From the IMG/VR virus record IMGVR_UViG_3300024260_000002, positions 117,623 through 181,622 of that record: a stretch of 64,000 nt of DNA. One strand, written 5' to 3'. The notes below the pieces were generated by a model, which ran no database searches, was not told the origin of the DNA, and worked only from the letters and a program-made list of their open reading frames with translations. Origin of the DNA: a virus. A program made the position numbers and the translations under genes. Each line of letters begins with the position of its first letter. The first letter of the stretch is position 1. Shown here one piece after another: positions 50,687-58,780 of this stretch.

Positions 50687-51468
50687 AGACCTAAATTAAA
50701 TTCTTGACCTCTACGAACAATACCAGCAAAGCCAGCTTCTTCCGCTAAGGTTTCATATTCCCAAATATGTTTATCATTTAAAGCATAGTGGTATAACCAC
50801 ATTTTAGCTTTAACTTCATCTGGTAACTCTTTAAGTTCATGAAATTGCGTATGAACTGAACCAAGATACTCTGCAAATTCACAATCATGAAAAATTATAG
50901 TACTTGTTTCATATTGTGTAAAACTCTCAGGTAATTTACAATCACCAGATATGAATACACTATGTTCATTGTATTCCCATGATAAACCAAAACTTGGTAC
51001 ATCATTTTCACCATTATTTACATGAGTAGACAATTCAGGCGAGAATTCAATTCCTTCAAAAAAGAAGATACCATTATCAGTATGAGAAGTTATATCAAAA
51101 TAATTTGATAATTCCATCTTTTGACCATGAATTGCTCCAAGACCACCTTTCCAAGTACATTCCCAACCATTTTTAATGATATCATCATGTGCTATCATTC
51201 TAGGTTTGTGTTGACCAAATGGAAAACCATCAAAGTATGTTTTAAACGCTACAAATTCAACACCACCGGCATGATCAGCATGCAAATGACTAATATAAAT
51301 ATCAGTAATATCTTGCAATGAAACACTATTAAAAAGCAATGCATCATTAATAGTAGTTCCACAATCATAAAGAAGATTTGATGTACCTTCTGAAATTAAA
51401 ATATTACTTTGAAAATTCTCTTCATGATTTACAAAAGCACTACCACTTCCTAAAAATTTAATTTTCAT
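50677..51468 (-). CDS. Metallo-beta-lactamase-fold phosphodiesterase, Apyc1-like
   Basis: A 263-residue protein. ATG 51468 (MKIKFLGSGSAF) is chosen; the longer frame upstream only shadows the preceding gene. Motifs: LLYDCGTTI, ISHLHADHAGGVEF (H-x-H-x-D-H), THVNNG, PSFGLSWEY, FISGDCK, FHDCEF and KMWLYHYA near the C-terminus, so all five metal-binding motifs of the fold are present. From memory, the order and spacing resemble Apyc1, the phage anti-Pycsar enzyme that cleaves cyclic mononucleotides, and its relatives. RNase Z-like enzymes are the alternative. Confidence 0.68.
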   Translation of the reverse strand: MKIKFLGSGSAFVNHEENFQSNILISEGTSNLLYDCGTTINDALLFNSVSLQDITDIYISHLHADHAGGVEFVAFKTYFDGFPFGQHKPRMIAHDDIIKNGWECTWKGGLGAIHGQKMELSNYFDITSHTDNGIFFFEGIEFSPELSTHVNNGENDVPSFGLSWEYNEHSVFISGDCKLPESFTQYETSTIIFHDCEFAEYLGSVHTQFHELKELPDEVKAKMWLYHYALNDKHIWEYETLAEEAGFAGIVRRGQEFNLGLIE

Positions 51469-51469
51469 A

Positions 51470-51901
51470 TTACCAACTTGCGAATCCACCAGCAGCAGGA
51501 GCAGCAGGAGCAGTCGTTGATGCAGATTTAGTCGTTGATGATTGAACCGGTTCAGCAGCAGGAGATACTGAAATATCAACAGCAGTTATTAAATCTTCTG
51601 TTTCCGGCGTAAGTGTTTTAAAATCAGGTTTAAGCATAAACTCTTTATAAATATTAGTCTTAGCAAATAATTTAATTCCAAGATTTACAATACTTTCTGC
51701 ATGTAATCCACTTGCTTCTGTAAGAATCTTAAATGCTTCATTATCAAGACTTAGCGTGATTTGAGTTGCTGTTTCATTTCCCGCTGTTGTTGTCATTGCC
51801 GCTTCATTACTATATTGCTGAGGTTGCTGAGGCTGCTGAGGTTGAGGAGCCACATAAGGTGGCTGCTGAGGAGTCGAGGCTCCTAAATTATTAATATCCA
51901 T
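51470..51901 (-). CDS. ParR-like ribbon-helix-helix protein
   Basis: A 143-residue protein. Residues ~1-35 are Pro/Gln-rich. Residues ~47-85 (TQITLSLDNEAFKILTEASG, LHAESIVNLGIKLF) have a strand-helix-helix pattern like ribbon-helix-helix proteins. The C-terminus is Ala/Ser/Thr-rich and disordered. It follows the actin-like ParM gene (interrupted by two homing endonucleases), the normal place for the ParR adaptor. Assignment rests on pattern and context; a single-strand-binding or T4-like accessory role is possible. Confidence 0.45.
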   Translation of the reverse strand: MDINNLGASTPQQPPYVAPQPQQPQQPQQYSNEAAMTTTAGNETATQITLSLDNEAFKILTEASGLHAESIVNLGIKLFAKTNIYKEFMLKPDFKTLTPETEDLITAVDISVSPAAEPVQSSTTKSASTTAPAAPAAGGFASW

Positions 51902-52596
51902 TCTAATTCCTTATCTATTTTTTGATCATATCTAATTCTATATAATTTTATATTATTGTCTATACAATATTGAGTTTTAATTTTATCTCGAATTTTAATT
52001 TTTTCAAATTCAAGTAAACCACCAAATTTTGAGGATGGTTTAAAATGTTGAATACCATCATATTCTATACAAATATTTAATTCTGGTAAATAAAAATCAA
52101 AAGGCAATTTTCTTTTAGTGTTTAAATTACAACAATCTTTAAATTTATACTGAATTAAATAATCTATCTTTAATTCATCTAATTTTTTTATTATTGCTAA
52201 CTCACCTTTAGATGAACTACATTTTGTGCAGCCACATGATTGTATATGATTTTTTGGTTTTTGAAGAAATTCACCATGAATAGGACATATAATAATAACA
52301 TTAATTGTGCCTTTTAAATATATAGTTTTTGAATAATTGTATTTATTATTATGAATAATATTGCTTTTAATGATAAACTCCTCAGTTGTTAATACACCAC
52401 CACATTTTGGACATCCGCATTTTCTATTAATATGTACAGTTGGTTTTTGGAGAAATTCACCGTGTATTTTACAAATTATTATACTTTTTATATGTGCGGA
52501 TTTGTATATAAATTTTGTATAATCATATACATAATTATGTATATGATTTGCTTTATTTATAACATCTTCTTGTTTTAACGTATTTTTGTTAGCCAA
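51883..52596 (-). CDS. PD-(D/E)XK homing endonuclease with treble-clef repeats
   Basis: A 237-residue protein. Two Cys/His modules (CKIHGEF...CGCPKC and CPIHGEF...CGCTKC) are followed by the nuclease core LPFDFYLPELNICIEYDGIQ, similar to 36368-37273. The start is TTG 52596, directly after an in-frame TAA within a copy of the ParM 3' end. The last codons (DKELEWILII-stop) overlap the ribosome-binding site and start of the ParR-like gene. Confidence 0.7.
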   Translation of the reverse strand: MANKNTLKQEDVINKANHIHNYVYDYTKFIYKSAHIKSIIICKIHGEFLQKPTVHINRKCGCPKCGGVLTTEEFIIKSNIIHNNKYNYSKTIYLKGTINVIIICPIHGEFLQKPKNHIQSCGCTKCSSSKGELAIIKKLDELKIDYLIQYKFKDCCNLNTKRKLPFDFYLPELNICIEYDGIQHFKPSSKFGGLLEFEKIKIRDKIKTQYCIDNNIKLYRIRYDQKIDKELEWILII

Positions 52597-52608
52597 TTAA
52601 AGAGTACC
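52581..52608. repeat. 28-base copy of ParM gene 3' end
   Basis: An exact direct repeat of 53580-53607, containing the codons for Y-S-L-I-G-stop of the ParM-like gene, here stranded between two homing endonuclease genes. Confidence 0.9.
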
Positions 52609-52616
52609 ATAATTTT

Positions 52617-52643
52617 TAATATTCATTTTAATTCCTTATCTAT
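52617..52643. repeat. Copy of ParR-like gene start region
   Basis: 25 of 27 bases match 51892-51918, the ribosome-binding site and first codons of the ParR-like gene (MDINN becomes MNIKN). Confidence 0.8.
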
Positions 52644-53504
52644 GATCATATCCAATTCTAATATATCTATATTAAATATTTCAGTATTTCCAAAACTTTT
52701 TTGAAATACTTTATCATCTGTTAAATATTTTTTATATTTTTTTAGTATTTTCTGTTCTTCTTCGTACGCATATTGACCGATAATAAAATGAGTTTCTTCT
52801 ACAATACGAATTCTTTTTCTTTTTTCATCTCTGAATCTGTGTCTAACATCATTATTTGTTATTCCAATTTTATAATATTTTTCATCTATGCATATATAGT
52901 AAAGAATTGCATGTTTATTCTGATCAAAACCATGTTTATTCACTTTAAATTTTATATTCAAATCTCTAATTTTTTTATTAGCTGTTGTTTGATTACAATT
53001 AAAAAACTCTTTGAACGCTTGTACATTAAAAAATAAAGTATCTTTGTCTATAAATTTATTATTGATAAATTTTTTATTATAAAATTTATCAATATTTGTA
53101 ATATGATCTAAACTTTTATTATTATCAATTGCAAACTTTCTAAATTCTTTTGTATTCATATAACTTGATGTTCCATACTTTTTCATCATTGTTTTCTGAC
53201 CATTTTTAATAGCTGATGGCGTAGCGCATTTTTTCCCACAGTAATTTGACCATTTATATGATGATCTATAAAATTTTTTTTGATTATTACAATTCTTTTC
53301 ACAACATTTAAAATCTAACATGTTATCTTTAACACTTTTTATTCGAGTGGATAAATCAGAAGCTTCATCTAAAACCTGTATATAATCTTTTGTTAATTCA
53401 TATACATATTTTATAGCTTTTTTTACTTCTTCTGATTTATTGTTTCTAAGTCCTTTTAACATTGTACCATTTTCATAAAATAAACATTTTATATTTTTAT
53501 CCAT
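52623..53504 (-). CDS. GIY-YIG-type homing endonuclease
   Basis: A 293-residue protein. N-terminal finger CCEKNCNNQ...YCGKKC (~68-95), NUMOD-like MKKYGTSSYM, then ILYYICIDEKYYKIGITNND, RFRDEKRK and AYEEEQKI of the GIY-YIG/T5orf172 fold, much like 24700-25716. It is bracketed by duplicated pieces of the ParM end and ParR start, so it inserted at the same junction as the neighbouring endonuclease. Confidence 0.7.
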   Translation of the reverse strand: MDKNIKCLFYENGTMLKGLRNNKSEEVKKAIKYVYELTKDYIQVLDEASDLSTRIKSVKDNMLDFKCCEKNCNNQKKFYRSSYKWSNYCGKKCATPSAIKNGQKTMMKKYGTSSYMNTKEFRKFAIDNNKSLDHITNIDKFYNKKFINNKFIDKDTLFFNVQAFKEFFNCNQTTANKKIRDLNIKFKVNKHGFDQNKHAILYYICIDEKYYKIGITNNDVRHRFRDEKRKRIRIVEETHFIIGQYAYEEEQKILKKYKKYLTDDKVFQKSFGNTEIFNIDILELDMIIDKELK

Positions 53505-53587
53505 ATTCTTTTTCCCTATAGCTATTTATTAATAGCCTAAAAGATTAAGTCATTATAAACTAATATTAAATTACAAAACTATTTTTG

Positions 53588-54493
53588 TTAGCCAATTAAA
53601 GAGTACCCGTATACGTTACTGAATTCCTTCGGATCTGAATTATATACAGTGTTTGGTGGCATTGGAACATCTTGAATATAATAAGCTCCTCCTCCAGCAA
53701 TTAAAACTTTCTCAGCCATCATTAAAGTTTTCTTTTCTGAAACAAGTACCGAATTCATAAGTTTTTGTACAAATTTATTTTTTAAATCCGCAATTACTTT
53801 AGGGATATCTTCTTGTGGTGTTCCACCTAAAGAAAATTCTTTATCCATGAAAATTTTTAAAGCTTCTTGCTCTGAAAACGGCATACCATAAGCACTTTCC
53901 AAATAATTAGAGAAAGTTTTCATAATTGAAACAACGCCATGTCCAGGAAACCCTTTCATTTTAGTTTGAATAGCTTCACCTCTTTCATAATAAAGAAAGT
54001 TAATTGTTCTATAACCAATATCAATAACACATAAAGATTTTGGTGGAGTTTGAGTTAATTCATTTTGAACAATATAAGCATTATATGCACCTGAACCTTG
54101 AGGTCCAACAACATTAACACCAGTAGCTACTGTTTCATTATTAACTTTTAAGAAATTTAAACGTTCTTTAAATTCTTCGCGCTTAGACCAATCAGTTAAA
54201 GCTAGACCAGTATTTAAAGAAATATCTCCAGTAATTCCAAGCTTCTTAAAAATATGGAATACAATTAATGGAGCAAATTTAATTAGGAACTTGTAATCGG
54301 TTGTTGTGAAAGCCTCATCCGTAGCCAGTTCACCAACATAGTATTTTTCACCTTCAAAGTCATAAATAGCAGACTCACCAAATTCGATACCACAGTCATT
54401 AGCAAAGCTAATAGCAGTTGGTACTTTATAATATTGTGAATTGAACATAATTTTACTTGAACTATATCCAATATCGATTGAAATTTTATTCAT
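53588..54493 (-). CDS. ParM-like actin family protein
   Basis: A 301-residue protein. Phosphate-1 motif KISIDIGYSSSKIMF, phosphate-2 motif LCVIDIGYRTINFLYY and adenosine motif VLIAGGGAYYIQD indicate an actin/Hsp70-fold ATPase of the ParM/StbA/Alp type. Such proteins form filaments that move plasmid or phage DNA. The ParR-like gene lies downstream. Its start codon and AAAAGGA site are inside the end of the upstream homing endonuclease. In a jumbo phage it could position DNA or an intracellular compartment, or segregate a plasmid-like state. Confidence 0.72.
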   Translation of the reverse strand: MNKISIDIGYSSSKIMFNSQYYKVPTAISFANDCGIEFGESAIYDFEGEKYYVGELATDEAFTTTDYKFLIKFAPLIVFHIFKKLGITGDISLNTGLALTDWSKREEFKERLNFLKVNNETVATGVNVVGPQGSGAYNAYIVQNELTQTPPKSLCVIDIGYRTINFLYYERGEAIQTKMKGFPGHGVVSIMKTFSNYLESAYGMPFSEQEALKIFMDKEFSLGGTPQEDIPKVIADLKNKFVQKLMNSVLVSEKKTLMMAEKVLIAGGGAYYIQDVPMPPNTVYNSDPKEFSNVYGYSLIG

Positions 54494-55632
54494 TTATTTT
54501 TCCTTTTATATTTTAAATATCCTGAATTATATATTGGATATTTTGTATTTTTTATTAATTCCGGTTCTAATATTTCAACCAAGTCATAATCATTCTCTAA
54601 CCATAAACCATTATCATAATCTAAATCAATTATTATTTCATCCGTTTCACTACAGTCAAATACTATTTCATCATTTAATGAATTTACAATATCTATAACT
54701 AAAGATTCGTTAAGATCTTCATAAATATGAAATAGTTGAATACCTAATTCTTTACACATTAATGATTTTTTTTGATGTCTAAATTTATCAGAATTCTCTT
54801 GATGTCTATGCCAATACATACCGTTATATTCAATAGCTACTTTTAATTTTTCTATATAAATATCTAATTCATATGGTTGTATTATCTTTTTTGAATTTAT
54901 AATTAATTTATGGTTAATTTGTCGTCTTATATAAATTTCTTTTTCTGATACACCAATTTTTGAAGTTACTATATCAAAATATTTTAATGTTAAATAAGCG
55001 GTTGAATTTGATACATTAAAATATTTTGTAAACTTAAATATTAAAAATTTATCATTTTTAATAAAATTATCAATAATAAATTGTTTATTTTGATTTATTA
55101 CAAAACTATTAGAGTTTTCAACATAGTCTATTTTATCTTTAAATTCTTTAATTTGTAATGCATGTGAATGACCATATCTATTTTTCATAGTTAAATGCAT
55201 TTTATCATTAAATTTTTTAACTTGCATAGCATTTTTTGAATTGTATTTTTCTAACATTGTGCAAATTGATTTATCTTTAAATTCTTTAACTTTTAAAGGA
55301 TTATCAAAACCATATTGTTTAATACAAGTATTTTTTCTTTTTTTAATTGTTTTTGATGAAGATGATGCGCATTTATTAGAACAATAATTATTTTTTTTAT
55401 TAGACCCTTTATTAATGGATACTTTATTATTGCAATTTTCATGTTTACAAATTTTATCTTCATGCTTAAAAGGATATAATAATAAAGCATATTTTATATT
55501 ACACTGTTCTCTCGCGTAAACAGAATCTTTAAAAATTATATCTAAGATATTTATAATTTCTGAGTCTTTGTTTAAAAAAAGATTTCTTTTTAACATAGTA
55601 CCTTTTTCATTATATAATATCTTAAAATTCAT
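54490..55632 (-). CDS. Vsr/EDxHD-like homing endonuclease
   Basis: A 380-residue protein. N-terminal finger CKHENCNNK...YCSNKC, three NUMOD-like segments (IKQYGFDNPLK, MLEKYNSKNAMQ, MKNRYGHSHALQ), and nuclease core YELDIYIEKLKVAIEYNGMYWHR. The 16 bases attcatttatttatcc at its 5' junction (55627-55642) recur with one change at its 3' junction (54488-54503), where they provide the ParM start region. Last codons KYKRKNK-stop cover the ParM ribosome-binding site. Confidence 0.72.
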   Translation of the reverse strand: MNFKILYNEKGTMLKRNLFLNKDSEIINILDIIFKDSVYAREQCNIKYALLLYPFKHEDKICKHENCNNKVSINKGSNKKNNYCSNKCASSSSKTIKKRKNTCIKQYGFDNPLKVKEFKDKSICTMLEKYNSKNAMQVKKFNDKMHLTMKNRYGHSHALQIKEFKDKIDYVENSNSFVINQNKQFIIDNFIKNDKFLIFKFTKYFNVSNSTAYLTLKYFDIVTSKIGVSEKEIYIRRQINHKLIINSKKIIQPYELDIYIEKLKVAIEYNGMYWHRHQENSDKFRHQKKSLMCKELGIQLFHIYEDLNESLVIDIVNSLNDEIVFDCSETDEIIIDLDYDNGLWLENDYDLVEILEPELIKNTKYPIYNSGYLKYKRKNK

Positions 55633-55636
55633 TTAT

Positions 55637-56134
55637 TTATCCATTTGCTGTTTCAGCTTGTTCCATCGGAGCACCAAATCTTTGGCGTACTTCTGCAACT
55701 TTCTCTTCACTAAATGATTTAAAATCAACATAATGAATAACTAAATTAGCACTATACTTATCAACTTCATCTTCTACTTGAGCATCTGTTAGATTTTGGG
55801 TAGCAAGATATTTACGTAAATCAAATATAGTTTTTTCAACTAGTTTACCATAATCTTCTTCATTAAAGAATGCTACGCCATTTTCAACTGTAGTGATATA
55901 GAAATCTACACCACTTAGTATTGAATGTGTTTCTGCTCTTTGTACAATTGTAATGAATGAATCAAAAATTAGATTACCATTTAATTTATCAGCAATTGCT
56001 TTACGATCTTCCATTACTTTCATAAGAATAGCACTTTGTGCTAGTTCTTGTTCTGTTGGTTCTCTCTGATCTGCATCTACTGCATCTACTGCATCTACTG
56101 CATCTACTGCATCTACTTCGTTGTTTTCTGACAT
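55637..56134 (-). CDS. Hypothetical protein with Asp-Ala-Val repeat
   Basis: A 165-residue acidic protein. Residues 8-22 are VDAVDAVDAVDAVDA, encoded by tandem 9-base units (ctgcatcta, 56069-56115). The rest is a mixed alpha/beta domain (DFYITTVENGVAFFNEEDYG). It is the first gene of the ParM operon after the helicase unit. Function unknown. Confidence 0.48.
   Translation of the reverse strand: MSENNEVDAVDAVDAVDAVDADQREPTEQELAQSAILMKVMEDRKAIADKLNGNLIFDSFITIVQRAETHSILSGVDFYITTVENGVAFFNEEDYGKLVEKTIFDLRKYLATQNLTDAQVEDEVDKYSANLVIHYVDFKSFSEEKVAEVRQRFGAPMEQAETANG
56069..56115. repeat. 9-base tandem repeat inside a gene
   Basis: About five copies of ctgcatcta encode the D-A-V repeats near the N-terminus of the 55637 gene. 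Frame-neutral length variation is possible. Confidence 0.85.
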
Positions 56135-56135
56135 T

Positions 56136-56594
56136 TTATTTCCTTTTATATTTAAGTTGAATCCGATGCTTATTTATTATAGCTCGAATTTCTTTTTCAT
56201 TTAGATAATTATCAACTAATAATGTATCAACTATTTCATATATAATACTTTTAATCTGTTCAGTATTTGATCTATCCATATCAAATCCATCTGAGATGAA
56301 ACTATTACGACTAATTATATAATTCGTTACTACTCTTACTTTTTGTATCTTATAATAGGATAATGAATTACCATCCTTATCAATTAAAAGCTCTTGTAAA
56401 AGCATAATATTGTTTACTATTTTATCAATAGAGTATCTTCTAAGACCATTCATGGAACCATTTAGTTGTAAAATAATGTTAAATGTTTTTGCTTGAACTG
56501 AACTTATGTATCGATATACATGATAATGTAATTTTAATCTAAATAGAAAAATACTAATATCAGTTTTGATGTTATACAGGAGCAAGGGAAACAT
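56136..56594 (-). CDS. Hypothetical protein coupled to helicase gene
   Basis: A 152-residue protein. ATG 56594 (MFPLLLYNIK) is chosen because AAGGAGGT stands 8 bases upstream, inside the helicase 3' end. It is helical and basic at the C-terminus (NEKEIRAIINKHRIQLKYKR). Overlap with the helicase gene suggests coupled translation. Family unknown. Confidence 0.48.
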   Translation of the reverse strand: MFPLLLYNIKTDISIFLFRLKLHYHVYRYISSVQAKTFNIILQLNGSMNGLRRYSIDKIVNNIMLLQELLIDKDGNSLSYYKIQKVRVVTNYIISRNSFISDGFDMDRSNTEQIKSIIYEIVDTLLVDNYLNEKEIRAIINKHRIQLKYKRK

Positions 56595-58272
56595 GCTTAG
56601 GTACCTCCTTCTCTTTCTTCTCAAAATCAAAACCTTCAAAATTAAATTTAGCTGTACTGTAACTTTTCTTTAAATTATTAATTAAAGTAAAATGCATCTC
56701 AGGAAAGAATTTGAAATATAAATTTGTGAAGAAAAATTGAGAATGTATATCTTGATTTTTTTCTTTACACATTCTAGTTATTCTTCCCGTAACTTGAATA
56801 GATGGTATTGCTCCAACTAAAGGTGTACATACTAAAATATTTGTTAACTCGCTTCTTGAATATCCTGTTGTCAGCATTTTAAAATTACTAATCACAATAT
56901 CTTTAGAACTCATTATCTCACGGTCAGTCATATTATCAACAACTGTCCATGAGGTCTTCAATTCAAGTGCTGGTAGTTCATTTTGTATTGTAACTAAATC
57001 TTTTAATATAGGTTTAGTTAAACTATACATTCGGGCATCTTCTTTAAAAGGTTTTAAAGTGGGACACTTCTTACGTTTAGGAAAGACTTTAAAATAATTA
57101 TCATAAAATATTTGTACTTGATCAATAGTCAAATACTCTTTTGATATATCAAGTTTCTTATTAGTTGAACCTGTTATTACTCCAACATCATAACCTCTAT
57201 CTCTTAATATTTTTTCCATTTTAAAAACCATTTTATTTGTAGCAAATAGGACCGCTGTTATATGATCTGTTTTATGCCTATATTCCACCCAATCGGCGAT
57301 ATGCTTTAAATAATCATCTTTACTTTCCAAAATCATATTATGTGTTGCAAGAAATCGTATATAATCAGTTTTTGCGTAAGTTAATCTTTGTATTTCTTGA
57401 GGTGTGAAATCAACATATATATTATGCAAAGTTACAGTAGGAATCAAATTTTGGTGATCTAAATCAACTAGCACTTCTCCAACCGAATTTGTCATCAAAA
57501 AGTCGTTAATACCTTTTACGAAAGGTGTTGCACTCAACCCTATAATATTATCAGTCTTAAAAATAATTGCTGTTTTAGCATATGATTCAGCTGCTCCACT
57601 TTGATGACACTCATCATAAAAAACAAGACCAATTCGTGAATAAAATTCTTCTAATTCTATTAAATTTATTCTTTTTAATTGCGATAGTAATGTTTGTATT
57701 TTCACAACTATAATATCATTATCTAATATGTTATTTTTTTCAATTTTAGCAATATCACTTCCTTGAATAATACCTATTTTATCTTTAGATAATCCTGTAA
57801 AATTTGAAATTTCATCTACCCATTGATCTTCTAAAATAGAATTTGGTACAATACAAAGAGTTTTATAACCAATTATACTTGATAATTTGATACTCATAAA
57901 TGTTTTTCCTACACCTGGTCGTGCTTGTAATATTCCATTTATTTTACCTGTTTTTTTAAATATATCTAAAAAAGTATCAAATACTATTTGTTGTTCAGGT
58001 CTAGGTTCAAATTTTACATCATATGTTATTTTAGTATATTCTTGATTATTGACTTGAGCTTGTCTCTTTATAATATCATCACCTATTTGATGAATTGCTA
58101 AATCTTCGTAGTTATTTTGTATGAAGAATTTTGGTAGAACAACTGCATGTCCTAAATCTAATACTGATAAATCTCGTTCTTCCATAGGAATAGATTTATC
58201 ATACTTGTTCCAAAAAGGAGGTTGTTGTTTGATATATTCCCACTCGTGCTTATGAATTATATCCATCGACAT
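56572..58272 (-). CDS. UvsW-like SF2 DNA helicase
   Basis: A 566-residue protein. Helicase motifs: ILQARPGVGKTFMS (I), CIVPNSILEDQW (Ia), LVFYDECHQSGA (II, D-E-C-H), IIGLSATPF (III), AVLFATNKMV and VITGST (IV/V region), IQVTGRITRM (VI). T4 UvsW, of similar length, remodels replication forks and recombination intermediates. The early-type promoter motif (58286-58298) ends ~10 bases before its AAAGGA site. Confidence 0.78.
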   Translation of the reverse strand: MSMDIIHKHEWEYIKQQPPFWNKYDKSIPMEERDLSVLDLGHAVVLPKFFIQNNYEDLAIHQIGDDIIKRQAQVNNQEYTKITYDVKFEPRPEQQIVFDTFLDIFKKTGKINGILQARPGVGKTFMSIKLSSIIGYKTLCIVPNSILEDQWVDEISNFTGLSKDKIGIIQGSDIAKIEKNNILDNDIIVVKIQTLLSQLKRINLIELEEFYSRIGLVFYDECHQSGAAESYAKTAIIFKTDNIIGLSATPFVKGINDFLMTNSVGEVLVDLDHQNLIPTVTLHNIYVDFTPQEIQRLTYAKTDYIRFLATHNMILESKDDYLKHIADWVEYRHKTDHITAVLFATNKMVFKMEKILRDRGYDVGVITGSTNKKLDISKEYLTIDQVQIFYDNYFKVFPKRKKCPTLKPFKEDARMYSLTKPILKDLVTIQNELPALELKTSWTVVDNMTDREIMSSKDIVISNFKMLTTGYSRSELTNILVCTPLVGAIPSIQVTGRITRMCKEKNQDIHSQFFFTNLYFKFFPEMHFTLINNLKKSYSTAKFNFEGFDFEKKEKEVPKHVSLAPV

Positions 58273-58285
58273 TCCTTTCTATATT

Positions 58286-58298
58286 ATTTCTATGGTAA
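58286..58298 (-). promoter_or_regulatory. Early-type promoter motif TTACCATAGAAAT
   Basis: Minus strand, directly upstream of the UvsW-like gene. Confidence 0.48.
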
Positions 58299-58362
58299 TT
58301 TTTTCGATCTAATTGGATCATTTTAAGAATTCCTATGAATTCTTCTCTGAGAAATACACATA

Positions 58363-58382
58363 GTTACCATAGAAATAAATAT
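58363..58382 (+). promoter_or_regulatory. Early-type promoter GTTACCATAGAAATAAATAT
   Basis: Upstream of the 58401 mini-gene; exact copy of the motif at 43471. Confidence 0.52.
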
Positions 58383-58400
58383 AGTAAGGAAGTAATAACA

Positions 58401-58490
58401 TTGTCGAAATTAGATATGAGTAAAAAAGACTTCCTGGATAATAAATACGATGAAAGATTAATTGTATTTTATTTTTTTCTGAGGACTTAA
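58401..58490 (+). CDS. Very small early gene (29 residues)
   Basis: TTG 58401 (or ATG 58416) after AAGGAAG opens MSKLDMSKKDFLDNKYDERL and ends in a hydrophobic FYFFLRT. It has a promoter-like motif just upstream. Coding status is uncertain because of its size. Confidence 0.35.
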   Translation: MSKLDMSKKDFLDNKYDERLIVFYFFLRT

Positions 58491-58494
58491 AGTA

Positions 58495-58514
58495 GGTATC
58501 ATAGAAATAAATAT
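58495..58514 (+). promoter_or_regulatory. Early-type promoter variant
   Basis: GGTATCATAGAAATAAATAT. No clear reading frame follows for 100 bases, so it may drive a non-coding transcript. Confidence 0.4.
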
Positions 58515-58589
58515 GTTAATAAATGAGTCATAATATCATTACAAGAAAGAACTTTGCAGAGTATATATTCTAAAAAATATAGCAATTAT

Positions 58590-58720
58590 CTTTTTAGATA
58601 ACGATCTTTTAAGATCATTTAAAAACTTACCATAGAAATAAAAGAAAAGATTTCTATGGTAAGTTTTTCGATCCACAAAGATCGCAGTTTTTTTATGAAA
58701 TGATCTTTAAAGATCATTCT
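58590..58720. repeat. Palindromic regulatory module with TTACCATAGAAAT pair
   Basis: AAAAACTTACCATAGAAAT (58621-58639) faces its reverse complement (58650-58668), giving a 19-base-pair stem with a 10-base loop. Flanking GATCTTTTAAGATC and GATCTTTAAAGATC dyads match the modules at 18086 and 33119. Confidence 0.6.
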
Positions 58721-58780
58721 GTAGGGAAATTGTTAGATATTTCTATATTAACTCATTTTGAACTTTGAGAAGTACAAATA

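Noticed and set aside
51469-51579. Longer N-terminus of the MBL-fold protein
   Set aside because: The extra 37 residues are Leu/Gln-rich shadow of the upstream gene in another frame. The MKIKFLGSGSAF start fits the family.
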